Of a DNA stretch of 64,000 bases, positions 19,911-27,881 are shown one piece after another; the stretch's first letter is position 1; the number at the start of each line of letters is the position of its first letter. The DNA comes from Falsiroseomonas oleicola. Its GTDB lineage: Bacteria; Pseudomonadota; Alphaproteobacteria; Acetobacterales; Acetobacteraceae. The notes beneath the pieces were generated by a model. It searched no databases, had not been told where the DNA came from, and worked only from the letters and a program-made list of their open reading frames with translations. The stretch covers positions 253,292 to 317,291 of the forward strand of contig NZ_JAERQM010000007.1 in assembly GCF_019029495.1 (NCBI RefSeq). The letters run 5' to 3'. A program made the translations under genes and the position numbers.

Positions 19911-21038
19911 ATGAAGATTCTCGAAGTCACCAATGTGGACTTCGCGATGCGCCACTTCCTGCTGCCGCTGATGCGCGGCCTGCGGGCAAGGGGGCATGAG
20001 GTGGTGGGCGCCTGTGCCGAAGGCCCCTTGCTGGAAGCGCCGCGCGCCGAGGGCTTCCGCATTGAGCCCATCGCCATGTCGCGCAGCCTGCACCCGCTGC
20101 GCCAGGCCCGTGCCCTGGCCCAGCTCGTGGCGCTGATGCGGGCCGAAAGACCCGACATGGTGCATGCCCATATGCCGATCAGCGGGCTGCTGGCGCGCAC
20201 GGCGGCGCGCATCACCGGGGTGCCGCGCATCGCCTATACCTGCCACGGCTTCCTGTTCAACCAGCCCGGCCCCGCCTGGCGCGGCCGCCTGGCGCTGACC
20301 CTGGAACGCGCCGCCGGGCGCATCACCGACACCTATCTGACGGTCAGCGAGGAGGAGGCGGCGGATGCGAAGCGCCTGCGCATCCATCCGCGCCCCGTCG
20401 CCGTGCTGAATGGCCGCGACCCTGGCCGTTTCGCCCATGATCCAGCGGCCCGCACCCGGCTGCGTGCCGAACTCGGGGCCGGGGAGGGGGATTGCGTGGT
20501 GATCGCCATCTCCCGCCTCGTTCGCCACAAGGGATTTTGCGAGTTGCTGGCGGCCATGGCCGACACGCCGCCGAATTGCGTGCTCTGGGTCGCGGGCGAA
20601 AGGCTGGCCAGCGACCACGGCGAGGATCTGGAACCACATTTCGAGCGCGCCGCCACCACGCTCGGCCGGCGCCTCGTCCGCCTCGGCTATCGGGAGGATG
20701 TGCCGGCGCTGCTCTCGGCGGCCGATGTCTTCACGCTACCCTCCCATTTCGAGGGCCTGCCGATGTCGATCATCGAGGCGATGCTGGCCGGGCTGCCGGT
20801 GGTGGCCACCGATATCCGCGGCCCGCGCGAACAGGTGGTGCCGGAGGAAACCGGGCTGCTGGTGCCGCCGATGCAGGTCCAGCCCCTGGCCGCGGCCCTG
20901 TCCCGCCTGGCCGGAAGTGCTGCGCTGCGGCGCTCGATGGGTGTGGCCGGCCGGGCGCGGGCCTTGATGCGCTTCGATGAGGCGAAGGTGCTGCGGCGGA
21001 CCATCGCGCTATTGGAATCGCCCCCGGTTTTATCCTGA
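19911..21038 (+). CDS. Glycosyltransferase family 4 protein
   Basis: A 375-residue GT-B-fold transferase. The N-terminal Rossmann part starts MKILEVTNVDFAMRHFLLPL and contains HAHMPISGLLARTAA. The C-terminal donor domain shows AISRLVRHKGFCELLAA, then LGYREDVPALLSAADVFTLP and the signature EGLPMSIIEAMLAGLPVVAT with the EX7E-type glutamates. It probably acts on the cytoplasmic face on a lipid-linked glycan. Last of the rpe-heparinase-glycosyltransferase run. Confidence 0.9.
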   Translation: MKILEVTNVDFAMRHFLLPLMRGLRARGHEVVGACAEGPLLEAPRAEGFRIEPIAMSRSLHPLRQARALAQLVALMRAERPDMVHAHMPISGLLARTAARITGVPRIAYTCHGFLFNQPGPAWRGRLALTLERAAGRITDTYLTVSEEEAADAKRLRIHPRPVAVLNGRDPGRFAHDPAARTRLRAELGAGEGDCVVIAISRLVRHKGFCELLAAMADTPPNCVLWVAGERLASDHGEDLEPHFERAATTLGRRLVRLGYREDVPALLSAADVFTLPSHFEGLPMSIIEAMLAGLPVVATDIRGPREQVVPEETGLLVPPMQVQPLAAALSRLAGSAALRRSMGVAGRARALMRFDEAKVLRRTIALLESPPVLS

Positions 21039-21087
21039 ACTTCAAACACTTCCGGGCGTTGAGGCGGCGTCTCCGGAGTATCAAGAC

Positions 21088-21951
21088 ATGTCGCAGGCCA
21101 TTGCCGTCTCCACCGATAAAGTGCCTTCCCGCGTTTCCTGGGGCGCCATCCTTGCCGGCGGCCTCGTCGCCGTCGCGGTGGGCGCCATGTTCAACATCCT
21201 CGGCGTCGCCATCGGCGCCAGCACCATCGACCCGCTGGTGGTCGGCGAGACGCCGGAAGCGGGCAGCTTCGGCGTGGCCGGCGCCATCTGGCTGCTGGTG
21301 GCCAATCTTCTGGGCCTGGCCTGCGGCGGCTATGTCGCGGCGCGGCTGTCCGGCACGGCCGATGACACGGACGGCGTGCTGCACGGCCTGTCCGTCTGGG
21401 CCATCGCCTTCCTGGTCTCCGCGGTGCTGCTCGGCAATGTCGTCTCCGGCGCCGCGCGCGGCGTGGGCGGGCTGATGCAGGGCGCGACGGAGGCCGTGAC
21501 CTCCGCCGCCGTCGATGCGGTTCCGGAGATCAGCGATCCGGAGGCGCTGGTGGAGCGTCTCCAGGCCAGCCTTCAGGGCGGCGGTGATCCGGCGAACCTG
21601 ACCGAGGACCAGCGGCGCGCGGAGATGGCCCGGCTGATCGGTGAGCGCGCCCGCGCGGGCAACTTCCCGCCCGCGGCACGTGAGCGTCTGGCGGCGCTGG
21701 CCGCGGCCGAGTTCGAGATCACGGCGGAGGAAGCCAACCAGCGCATCACCGCGCTGGAGGCCGAGGCGACCCGGGTGGCCCAGGCGGCGGAGACGGAGGC
21801 ACGGCAGGCTGCCGATGCCGCGGCGCGCGCCGCTTCCATCGGGGCCTTCTGGCTGTTCGCCACCCTGCTGCTGGGTGCGGCGGCCTCCGTGCTCGGTGCC
21901 AAGGCCGGCACGCGGAAGACGCTTCTGCTGGCGCGCCGCTACGCGGCCTGA
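21088..21951 (+). CDS. Uncharacterised membrane protein with long alanine-rich central helix
   Basis: A 287-residue protein, no named function. Three hydrophobic helices occupy the first ~120 residues (ILAGGLVAVAVGAMFNILGV; GAIWLLVANLLGLACGGYVA; VWAIAFLVSAVLLGNVVSGA). A soluble Ala/Glu/Arg-rich stretch (~130-255, likely coiled coil, FEITAEEANQRITALEAEAT) and one final helix near ASIGAFWLFATLLLGAAAS follow. GGAG lies about ten bases before the ATG. It converges with another small membrane protein across a hairpin. Confidence 0.75.
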   Translation: MSQAIAVSTDKVPSRVSWGAILAGGLVAVAVGAMFNILGVAIGASTIDPLVVGETPEAGSFGVAGAIWLLVANLLGLACGGYVAARLSGTADDTDGVLHGLSVWAIAFLVSAVLLGNVVSGAARGVGGLMQGATEAVTSAAVDAVPEISDPEALVERLQASLQGGGDPANLTEDQRRAEMARLIGERARAGNFPPAARERLAALAAAEFEITAEEANQRITALEAEATRVAQAAETEARQAADAAARAASIGAFWLFATLLLGAAASVLGAKAGTRKTLLLARRYAA

Positions 21952-21961
21952 ACAGGGGTTC

Positions 21962-21990
21962 GCGGCGTCATCGCATGGCGATGGCGCCGC
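21962..21990. terminator. Bidirectional hairpin between convergent genes
   Basis: Bases 21962-21974 pair with 21978-21990 (13 bp, one wobble, loop ATG). No long T run on either side, so termination strength is uncertain, but its place between two convergent genes fits a shared terminator. Confidence 0.5.
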
Positions 21991-22018
21991 AGTCTTCCTG
22001 GGCAGGCGCGATCAGGGT

Positions 22019-22342
22019 TTAGGCCCGCGCGCGCCCACCGATACGGCGGATGCCGCCGCTGGCGAAGATCAGCAGGACACCGATGGCGATCAGCGCGGCG
22101 CTCCACAGCAGCGTCGCGGTCAGGCTCTCGCCGGCCAGGCGCGGTCCCACATCGACCAGCACCCCCAGCACCAGGGCCATCAGCAGGCCGAACACCCCCA
22201 GCGTCAGCGCGATCAGCCCGAACCCATCGGCGATGGACCCGATCAGCGCGGCGGCGGGCGACCGCGTGCTGCTGGCATTCTCCTGCACCGTCCTGGCGAA
22301 CAGATAGATGAACAGCACCGCGATGACGATCCAGACCCACAT
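22019..22342 (-). CDS. Small three-helix membrane protein, unknown function
   Basis: A 107-residue protein with hydrophobic segments at residues ~1-16 (MWVWIVIAVLFIYLF), ~38-62 (GLIALTLGVFGLLMALVLGV) and ~75-94 (LLWSAALIAIGVLLIFASGG), ending in an arginine-rich tail. An AGGGG element lies upstream of the ATG. I recognise no family and no functional context beyond its convergence with the preceding membrane protein. Confidence 0.65.
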   Translation of the reverse strand: MWVWIVIAVLFIYLFARTVQENASSTRSPAAALIGSIADGFGLIALTLGVFGLLMALVLGVLVDVGPRLAGESLTATLLWSAALIAIGVLLIFASGGIRRIGGRARA

Positions 22343-22514
22343 GCCGCTCTACCCCTGACCGATACCGCATCATGCGGTTGCCGCGCATTTGCGGCCAGGG
22401 CAGGCGGGCGTGCAAGGGCTTTGCGGTGTGCCCGCAAAAGCAAAATCCGCCAGGGCCTGCGCCCTGACGGATTTTTTGGGACTGTGGCGGCGCCGTGCGG
22501 CGCCGCCGTCGTCC

Positions 22515-23924
22515 TCAGTAGCGGTACTGCTCGCCCTTGAAGGGACCCTGCGCCGGCACGCCGATATAGCCGGCCTGCTGGGCGGAGAGCTTGGTCAGCT
22601 TGGCGCCGACCTTGGCCAGGTGCAGCGCGGCGACCTTCTCGTCCAGGTGCTTCGGCAGCACATAGACCTTCTTCTCGTACTTGCCCGGATTCGCCCAGAG
22701 CTCGATCTGCGCCAGCGTCTGGTTGGTGAAGGAGGCGGACATGACGAAGGAGGGGTGGCCCGTGGCATTGCCCAGGTTCACCAGCCGGCCCTCGGACAGC
22801 AGGATGATGCGCTTGCCGTCGGGGAACTCGATCTCATCGACCTGCGGCTTCACATTGTCCCACTTGTAGTTCTTCAGCGCGGCGACCTGAATTTCGCTGT
22901 CGAAGTGGCCGATGTTGCAGACGATGGCGCGGTGCTTCATGGCGCGCATGTGGTCGGCGGTGATGACGTCCACATTGCCGGTCGCGGTGACGAAGATGTC
23001 GGCCATCGGCGCGGCATCGTCCATCGTGACGACCTGGTAGCCTTCCATCGCCGCCTGCAGCGCGCAGATCGGATCGACTTCGGAGACCATGACGCGGCAG
23101 CCGGCATTGCGCAGGCTGGCGGCCGAACCCTTGCCCACGTCGCCGAAGCCCGCGACCATCGCGACCTTGCCGGCCATCATCACGTCGGTGCCACGGCGGA
23201 TCGCGTCCACCAGGGATTCGCGGCAGCCATACAGGTTGTCGAACTTCGACTTGGTGACGCTGTCATTCACGTTGATCGCCGGGAACAGCAGCTTGCCTTC
23301 CTTGGCCATCACATACAGGCGGTGCACGCCGGTGGTGGTCTCCTCGGAGACGCCGACGATGGACTTCGCCAGCTCGGCGAACCAGCCGGGCTTCGTCTTC
23401 ACCAGCTTCTTGATGAGGGCGTAGAAGACTTCCTCTTCCTCATTGGTCGGCTTCTCGAGGAAGGCGACGTCGCCCTGCTCGGCGCGCAGGCCGTAATGCA
23501 CCAGCAGCGTCATGTCGCCGCCGTCATCGAGCAGCACGTTCGGCGTGCCGCCATCGCCCCACTCCAGTGTCTTCTGCACGTAGTCCCAGTATTCCGGCAG
23601 CGTCTCGCCCTTGATGGCGAAGACCGGCGTGCCGGCGGCGGCGATGGCGGCCGCGGCGTGGTCCTGGGTGGAGAAGATGTTGCAGGAGGACCAGCGGACA
23701 TCGGCGCCGAGATGCTTCAGCGTCTCGATCAGCACCGCGGTCTGGATAGTCATGTGCAGGCAGCCGGCGACGCGGGCGCCCTTCAGCGGCTGGGCCTCGC
23801 CGTATTCGGCGCGCACGGCCATCAGGCCGGGCATCTCATCCTCGGCCATGTTGATTTCCTTGCGGCCCCAGGCTGCGAGGGAAAGGTCCTTGACGATGAA
23901 GTCCTGGCCGGCGGCGTCGGGCAT
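22515..23924 (-). CDS. ahcY: Adenosylhomocysteinase
   Basis: Hydrolyses S-adenosylhomocysteine to adenosine and homocysteine, relieving product inhibition of methyltransferases. The 469-residue protein carries the conserved [26 protein letters not shown], the NAD-binding [19 protein letters not shown], and the C-terminal KGEQYRY ending, where Lys and Tyr close the active site. The length fits the bacterial type with the ~40-residue insertion. The start at 23924 is preceded by GAGGA. An AT-rich palindromic region lies about 110-145 bases upstream. Confidence 0.97.
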   Translation of the reverse strand: MPDAAGQDFIVKDLSLAAWGRKEINMAEDEMPGLMAVRAEYGEAQPLKGARVAGCLHMTIQTAVLIETLKHLGADVRWSSCNIFSTQDHAAAAIAAAGTPVFAIKGETLPEYWDYVQKTLEWGDGGTPNVLLDDGGDMTLLVHYGLRAEQGDVAFLEKPTNEEEEVFYALIKKLVKTKPGWFAELAKSIVGVSEETTTGVHRLYVMAKEGKLLFPAINVNDSVTKSKFDNLYGCRESLVDAIRRGTDVMMAGKVAMVAGFGDVGKGSAASLRNAGCRVMVSEVDPICALQAAMEGYQVVTMDDAAPMADIFVTATGNVDVITADHMRAMKHRAIVCNIGHFDSEIQVAALKNYKWDNVKPQVDEIEFPDGKRIILLSEGRLVNLGNATGHPSFVMSASFTNQTLAQIELWANPGKYEKKVYVLPKHLDEKVAALHLAKVGAKLTKLSAQQAGYIGVPAQGPFKGEQYRY

Positions 23925-24034
23925 GGGGAATCCTCTGATATTCGGCCTGGGGAAGAAACAAGATTGATTCGTCCCGGCCGCGCTTGCGGTCGTGATCTGG
24001 CCCGGCGTCTTAGCACCGGCATCTCCACCAGCCA

Positions 24035-24067
24035 AGATATTCGCATATCTATAAAGATATCTTTATA
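24035..24067 (-). promoter_or_regulatory. AT-rich double palindrome upstream of ahcY (probable SAM/SAH-responsive operator)
   Basis: Bases 24050-24067 read TATAAAGATATCTTTATA, a perfect 18-bp palindrome. An adjoining repeat, AGATAT-TCGC-ATATCT (24035-24050), shares its last base. This AT-rich block is out of character with the surrounding sequence and lies in the ahcY upstream region. From memory, ArsR-type regulators of the methionine/SAM cycle in Alphaproteobacteria bind sites of this kind; assignment to such a regulator is inferred. Confidence 0.65.
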
Positions 24068-24093
24068 TATCCAGGTAGCGGCAAAAAACTTGG

Positions 24094-25806
24094 CTATGCC
24101 GGTCGCGGGGTGGCGGCGATGTCCGCCGAGGCAGCCGCCAGCTCCTCCGGCACCGCCGCGATGCCCCTGCCGCGCAGCCAGGCGGAGAGGCGCGGATCGG
24201 CGGTGGCCACACATAGCGGCACGGCCAGGATCATCCCGGCCGTGAAGGGCAGCGCCAGCAGCAGCGCGGGCCAGGAGACCAGCGCGAAGCAGGCCGTCAG
24301 CAGCAGGCCCGTCACCGTATGCGGCCAGAGCAGCCGGGTGGCGTCGCGCCAGGACACGCCCCGGTCGGCCCGGTTCTGCGGCAGCCAGCCCGGCCGGGCG
24401 CCGAAGGGCAGCCGGGCCAGGAAGATCGCCTTGTTCAGGTTGGACAGGGGTTCGAACAACTGGGTGAACAGCAGTTCGGCCAGCGCCCCGCGGGCGAAGG
24501 CGGCGCGGCCGCCATGGCGGGCGGCGGCCTCGCCTTGGATCAGCACCTGCGCATAGCCCGCCAGCTTCGGCGCGAAGTAGCATAGCCAGTGCGCCAGGAT
24601 GGCCAGGGCCAGCGCCCCCATCGGCGTGCCGGCGCCGCCGCCGGTCAGCCCATTCGCCGCCGCCAGCAGCAGGGCCAGCACGTAGAGCGGCGCGCCCAGG
24701 AACAGCAGGATCGCCTGCACCAGTTGCAGCCGCCCCAGCCAGGTCATCCCCGGCAGACGGAACAGCCAGAAATACTGCATGTTGCCTGCGCCCCAGCGTT
24801 CGTCGCGGCGCAGGAATTCCGGCAGGGCAGGGGGGTTGGCTTCCTGGCTGCCATCCTCTGCCGGCAGGCAGCGCACCGCCCAGCCGGCGGATTGCAGCCG
24901 CACCGATTCCACCATGTCGTGGCTCAGGATGCGGCTGCCATCGGGCAGCGCCTCCAGCTTCGCGTGATCCCGGAAGGGGGCGACCCGCAAAATGGCGTTG
25001 TGGCCCCAATAGGGGCCGGCATCCATCTGCCACCAGGCCTGGCCGGTCGCCCAGGCGCGCATGCCGGCGCGCATGCCGAACTGGAACAGCCGGGGAAAGG
25101 CGGCGGTGGCGGGCCGCCCGACGATGAGCTGCTGCACGATGCCGAGCCTGGGATCGGCCTCCATCACCGCGACCAGGCGCAGGATCGCCGCCGGGGTCAT
25201 GACGCTGTCGGCGTCCAGCGTCACGAAGAATGCCTCCTCCGTCAGGTGATGGTCCAGCGCCTCCATCACATTGCCGGCCTTGTAGCCGGTGTTGTCGGCG
25301 CGGCGGCGGTAGCGGGCATTGGGGTGCGCGGCGAGGAAGGCCCGGATCGCCGCCTCCTCCGCCGCCACCGCCGCCGGGTCCTGGGTGTCGGAGAGCAGCC
25401 ACAGGCGGAATCGGTCGCCGGCGCCGGCCTGTTCCAGGCCCTGCAGCAGCGTGGCGAGCGGCGGCAGCACGGCCTCCATCGGCTCGTTCCGCAGGCAGAC
25501 CAGCAGGGCGGTCAGGGCCTTGGGGGGGCCGGGGCGCGCCTGGGCCAGGGCCGGCAGCACGGCGGCGGGCGGGTCGGCGGCGCGCAGCAGGATCACCAGC
25601 CCGACCAGGGAATTGGCCGCTGACAGCGCCGCCCAGGGCGTCGTCAGGACAACACAGGCCAGGATCGCCCATTCCAGCGCGCCGATGCCCCCGGGCGCCA
25701 GCGCCCGCCACAGCAACACCAGCAGCAATGCGGCCAGCGCCGCCACCAGCAGGGCGAAAAGGGACCGGCGGAGGACCGGCGATTCAGGGGACGATTCATG
25801 GGTCAC
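24094..25806 (-). CDS. Glucans biosynthesis glucosyltransferase OpgH/MdoH-like
   Basis: A 570-residue membrane glucosyltransferase of the GT2 type that polymerises UDP-glucose into osmoregulated periplasmic glucans. Two N-terminal helices are followed by the GT2 domain: LLVCLRNEPMEAVLPPLATL, FFVTLDADSVM (DXD region), the acceptor aspartate region ILSHDMVESVRLQSAGW, and RRDERWGAGNMQY, the equivalent of the QXXRW motif. Several C-terminal helices follow. It starts at a GTG with GGGGGGCGG upstream. It is much shorter than E. coli OpgH (847 residues) at the N- and C-termini, and no opgG is present. It lies 31 bases after a membrane protein gene in one apparent operon. Confidence 0.82.
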   Translation of the reverse strand: MTHESSPESPVLRRSLFALLVAALAALLLVLLWRALAPGGIGALEWAILACVVLTTPWAALSAANSLVGLVILLRAADPPAAVLPALAQARPGPPKALTALLVCLRNEPMEAVLPPLATLLQGLEQAGAGDRFRLWLLSDTQDPAAVAAEEAAIRAFLAAHPNARYRRRADNTGYKAGNVMEALDHHLTEEAFFVTLDADSVMTPAAILRLVAVMEADPRLGIVQQLIVGRPATAAFPRLFQFGMRAGMRAWATGQAWWQMDAGPYWGHNAILRVAPFRDHAKLEALPDGSRILSHDMVESVRLQSAGWAVRCLPAEDGSQEANPPALPEFLRRDERWGAGNMQYFWLFRLPGMTWLGRLQLVQAILLFLGAPLYVLALLLAAANGLTGGGAGTPMGALALAILAHWLCYFAPKLAGYAQVLIQGEAAARHGGRAAFARGALAELLFTQLFEPLSNLNKAIFLARLPFGARPGWLPQNRADRGVSWRDATRLLWPHTVTGLLLTACFALVSWPALLLALPFTAGMILAVPLCVATADPRLSAWLRGRGIAAVPEELAAASADIAATPRPA

Positions 25807-25837
25807 CCGCCCCCCATGACGCCCGAAGATGGCGCGC

Positions 25838-26611
25838 TTACGGCGAGAGCGGCACGCCCGCCTGCGCCAGCCACAGCGCCGCCACCGAAACGCCAGTCCA
25901 GCCCATCGCCACCAGCCCCACCGGCCAGGCCCCGGCGCGGGTCAGCAGCCAGAATCCGGGCACCGCCTGCATGGCGTGGATGGCGAGGAAATGCGCCACC
26001 CGCAGGTCGCCGCCATCGCGCGACCAGAAGAACGGCGGAAAGCCCGGCATGCCGCTGCCGCCGACCAGCGGGCTGCCGGCGTTGCCCATGGCAAAGCCGG
26101 TGACGCCGCCCAGCACCCCGGCCACCAACAGTCCCAGCCCGACCGCCAGCCGCCAGGGCCGCGGCTGCGCCGCATCGCCGCGGGCCAGCACCAGCAGCCC
26201 GAGCAGCCCGGCCAACGCCACCAGCACCGTGGCGCCGATCCCCATCAGCGTGAACATGACCTGCCCGAGCGGATCGCCAGCAAAATGGCTCGGCAGGCCG
26301 GCGGCGGCGCGGAAGCTGATCCAGCCCTGTTCGAACAGGGCGGCCGCCAGCGTCCCCCACAGCACCAGCCCGGCCAGCGCACCCCGCCGCGCCGCGGGCG
26401 CCAGCACCCCCCATGCCCAGGCCAGGGTCCAGAACCAGGGGATGAAGGAGGCGGCGAATTTCGCCGGCTTGGTCCAGACGGAGACGCCGTAGATCTGCCG
26501 GGAGTCCACCGCCATGGCGGCCAGGCTGAGCAGCAGGCAGCCCAGCGCCACCCAGCCGGCCCAGGCCAGCGCCCGCTGCCGCCGGTGCAGCTCCGCGACA
26601 AGGGCGCTCAT
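25838..26611 (-). CDS. Seven-helix membrane protein, uncharacterised
   Basis: A 257-residue protein with about seven hydrophobic segments and few charged loops. Conserved-looking loop motifs are GVSVWTKPAKFAASF after helix 1 and GDLRVAHFLAIHAMQ before helix 6, which carries two histidines. I recognise the pattern from uncharacterised alphaproteobacterial membrane proteins, but no function is known. The ATG overlaps the stop of the upstream ABA4-like gene by four bases, and opgH-like follows after 26 non-coding bases, so the three form one transcription unit facing away from tetR. Confidence 0.75.
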   Translation of the reverse strand: MSALVAELHRRQRALAWAGWVALGCLLLSLAAMAVDSRQIYGVSVWTKPAKFAASFIPWFWTLAWAWGVLAPAARRGALAGLVLWGTLAAALFEQGWISFRAAAGLPSHFAGDPLGQVMFTLMGIGATVLVALAGLLGLLVLARGDAAQPRPWRLAVGLGLLVAGVLGGVTGFAMGNAGSPLVGGSGMPGFPPFFWSRDGGDLRVAHFLAIHAMQAVPGFWLLTRAGAWPVGLVAMGWTGVSVAALWLAQAGVPLSP

Positions 26612-27030
26612 CGCCGCACCGCCCCCAAGGCGGCGCGCATCCCGAGAAACAGCAGCAGCCCGGCCGGCCCGGCCAGGAAGGTGGGCGGCAGGCAGAGGCG
26701 GACCAGCCAGGGGTTCATCCCCTCCGCCGCGCCACGCCGGCAGATCCAGGCGCCGAGAAACAGGTCGAAGGCCAGGTAATGCACCCAGCCGGCCAGCAAC
26801 AGGCCCGGCGTGCGGAACAGCGCCGCCACCTCCGCCAGCGATCCGAAGCCGCCCTCCGCCCCGCCCCAATGCGAGGCCAGCAGCACGCTATAGAGCGCGG
26901 CCAGCAGCGCCGGGATGGCAAGGCCGGCGACAAGCCAGTTCGCCCAGCGTCGTCGCGGCGCCACCAGCAAAGCGAGCCAGCCGGCTATGGCGAGGCTGCC
27001 GGCGGCGGAGAAGATGGCTTCGAGCGTCAT
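26608..27030 (-). CDS. ABA4-like (DUF4281) family membrane protein
   Basis: A 140-residue four-helix membrane protein resembling the ABA4/DUF4281 family, named after the plant neoxanthin-synthesis protein. The marks are a first helix at IFSAAGSLAIAGWLALLVAP, the conserved GWVHYLAFDLFLGAWI segment and a LCLPPTFLAGPAGLLLFL stretch. Bacterial members have no established function. GAGG lies eight bases before the ATG. First gene of the operon divergent from tetR, with which it shares a two-part operator. Confidence 0.75.
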   Translation of the reverse strand: MTLEAIFSAAGSLAIAGWLALLVAPRRRWANWLVAGLAIPALLAALYSVLLASHWGGAEGGFGSLAEVAALFRTPGLLLAGWVHYLAFDLFLGAWICRRGAAEGMNPWLVRLCLPPTFLAGPAGLLLFLGMRAALGAVRR

Positions 27031-27042
27031 GGCGCGACCTCA

Positions 27043-27092
27043 AACTTGACGATGGTCAGTTTCTCGCAAGTCGATCTGACCATTGTCAAGTT
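27043..27092. promoter_or_regulatory. Paired operator palindromes between ABA4-like and tetR
   Basis: A 17-base arm (27043-27059) is repeated inverted at 27076-27092 with 16 of 17 matches and a 16-base spacer. Each arm is itself near-palindromic around TGAC-N4-GTCA. Each arm also contains a TTGAC-type -35-like element, one pointing each way. The arrangement fits binding of two regulator dimers that would shut both divergent promoters. Confidence 0.7.
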
Positions 27093-27118
27093 CATTCGCG
27101 CGGCGCAGACTTACGCCC

Positions 27119-27751
27119 ATGTCCGTCACCCCGAAGACCCGTGGCCGCCACCATCACGGCGACCTGCGTCGCGCCCTGCTGGATGCGGTGGCGGAGATCG
27201 TCCAGGAATCGGGGCCGGAGGCGGTCTCCCTGCGCGAATGCGCCCGCCGCGCCGGCGTCTCCCATTCCGCCGCCACGCCCCATTTCGGCGACAAGCGCGG
27301 GTTGATGACGGCCTTCGCCACGGAGAAATCGCTGCGCCTGCGCGCCGCGATGGAGGACGCGCTGGCCGCCCTGCCGCCCGGGGCCAGCCCGGCCGAGCGC
27401 CTGGCGGCCACCGGGCGCGGCTACATGGCCTTCGCGCGCCAGAACCCCGCGCATTTCCGGCTGATGTTCCGCACCGACCTGATCGACCCCGAGGACCCGG
27501 CCTGGTCCGAGGCCGCGCGCCGCGCGCGGGAACCGCTGGACGCGGCGATGCAGGCGGTCGCGCCGGCCGCCGACGCCCGCGCCCTGCGCGCGCGCATCGC
27601 TTTGGCCTGGGCCGGGGTGCATGGCTTCTGCACCCTGCGGGCGGAGGCCCCGCGCAGCGACCTCTGGCATCCCGAACCGCGCGGCGCGGAGGTGGAGGCC
27701 GATCTGCTCGCCTTGCTCGTCGCCGCCTGCCTGCCACCGGGTCCGGGGTGA
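27119..27751 (+). CDS. TetR/AcrR family transcriptional regulator
   Basis: A 210-residue repressor-type protein. The TetR helix-turn-helix reads HGDLRRALLDAVAEIVQESG, then VSLRECARRAGVSHSAATPHF. The C-terminal part (FRLMFRTDLIDPEDPAWSEA; ARIALAWAGVHGFCTLRAEA) resembles the WHG/TetR_C_33-like ligand domain. The ATG at 27119 is chosen because the HTH begins a few residues on; a TTG at 27083 lies within the operator. It is divergent from the ABA4-like/7-TM/OpgH-like operon and most likely represses it and itself. The ligand is unknown. Confidence 0.9.
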   Translation: MSVTPKTRGRHHHGDLRRALLDAVAEIVQESGPEAVSLRECARRAGVSHSAATPHFGDKRGLMTAFATEKSLRLRAAMEDALAALPPGASPAERLAATGRGYMAFARQNPAHFRLMFRTDLIDPEDPAWSEAARRAREPLDAAMQAVAPAADARALRARIALAWAGVHGFCTLRAEAPRSDLWHPEPRGAEVEADLLALLVAACLPPGPG

Positions 27752-27796
27752 GAACGGCCGGCTGATATCGGCGGACCGGTCTCTTGACCGGTCCGA

Positions 27797-27852
27797 GCGC
27801 CCGAACGGGCGCCGCGGCTTATGCCGCGAAGCCAAGGAAACCGTAGGTTTCC
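27797..27852 (+). repeat. Three tandem hairpins between tetR and the MerR-ATPase gene
   Basis: Successive stems: 27797-27802 with 27807-27812 (loop GAAC), 27813-27818 with 27823-27828 (loop TTAT), and 27836-27842 with 27846-27852 (loop GTA). The stems are GC-rich with AT-containing loops. They lie between convergent genes and may act as a bidirectional terminator or belong to a dispersed intergenic repeat family; a similar array occurs at 47580-47658. Confidence 0.5.
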
Positions 27853-27881
27853 GCCCGGCGTTTGAGGGCGGCCCGGAGCGG

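Noticed and set aside
23925..24093. SAH or SAM-II riboswitch in the ahcY leader
   Set aside because: Some pieces (a CTAAGACGCCGG-like stretch and small stems) are suggestive, but the conserved core order of neither riboswitch class could be matched.
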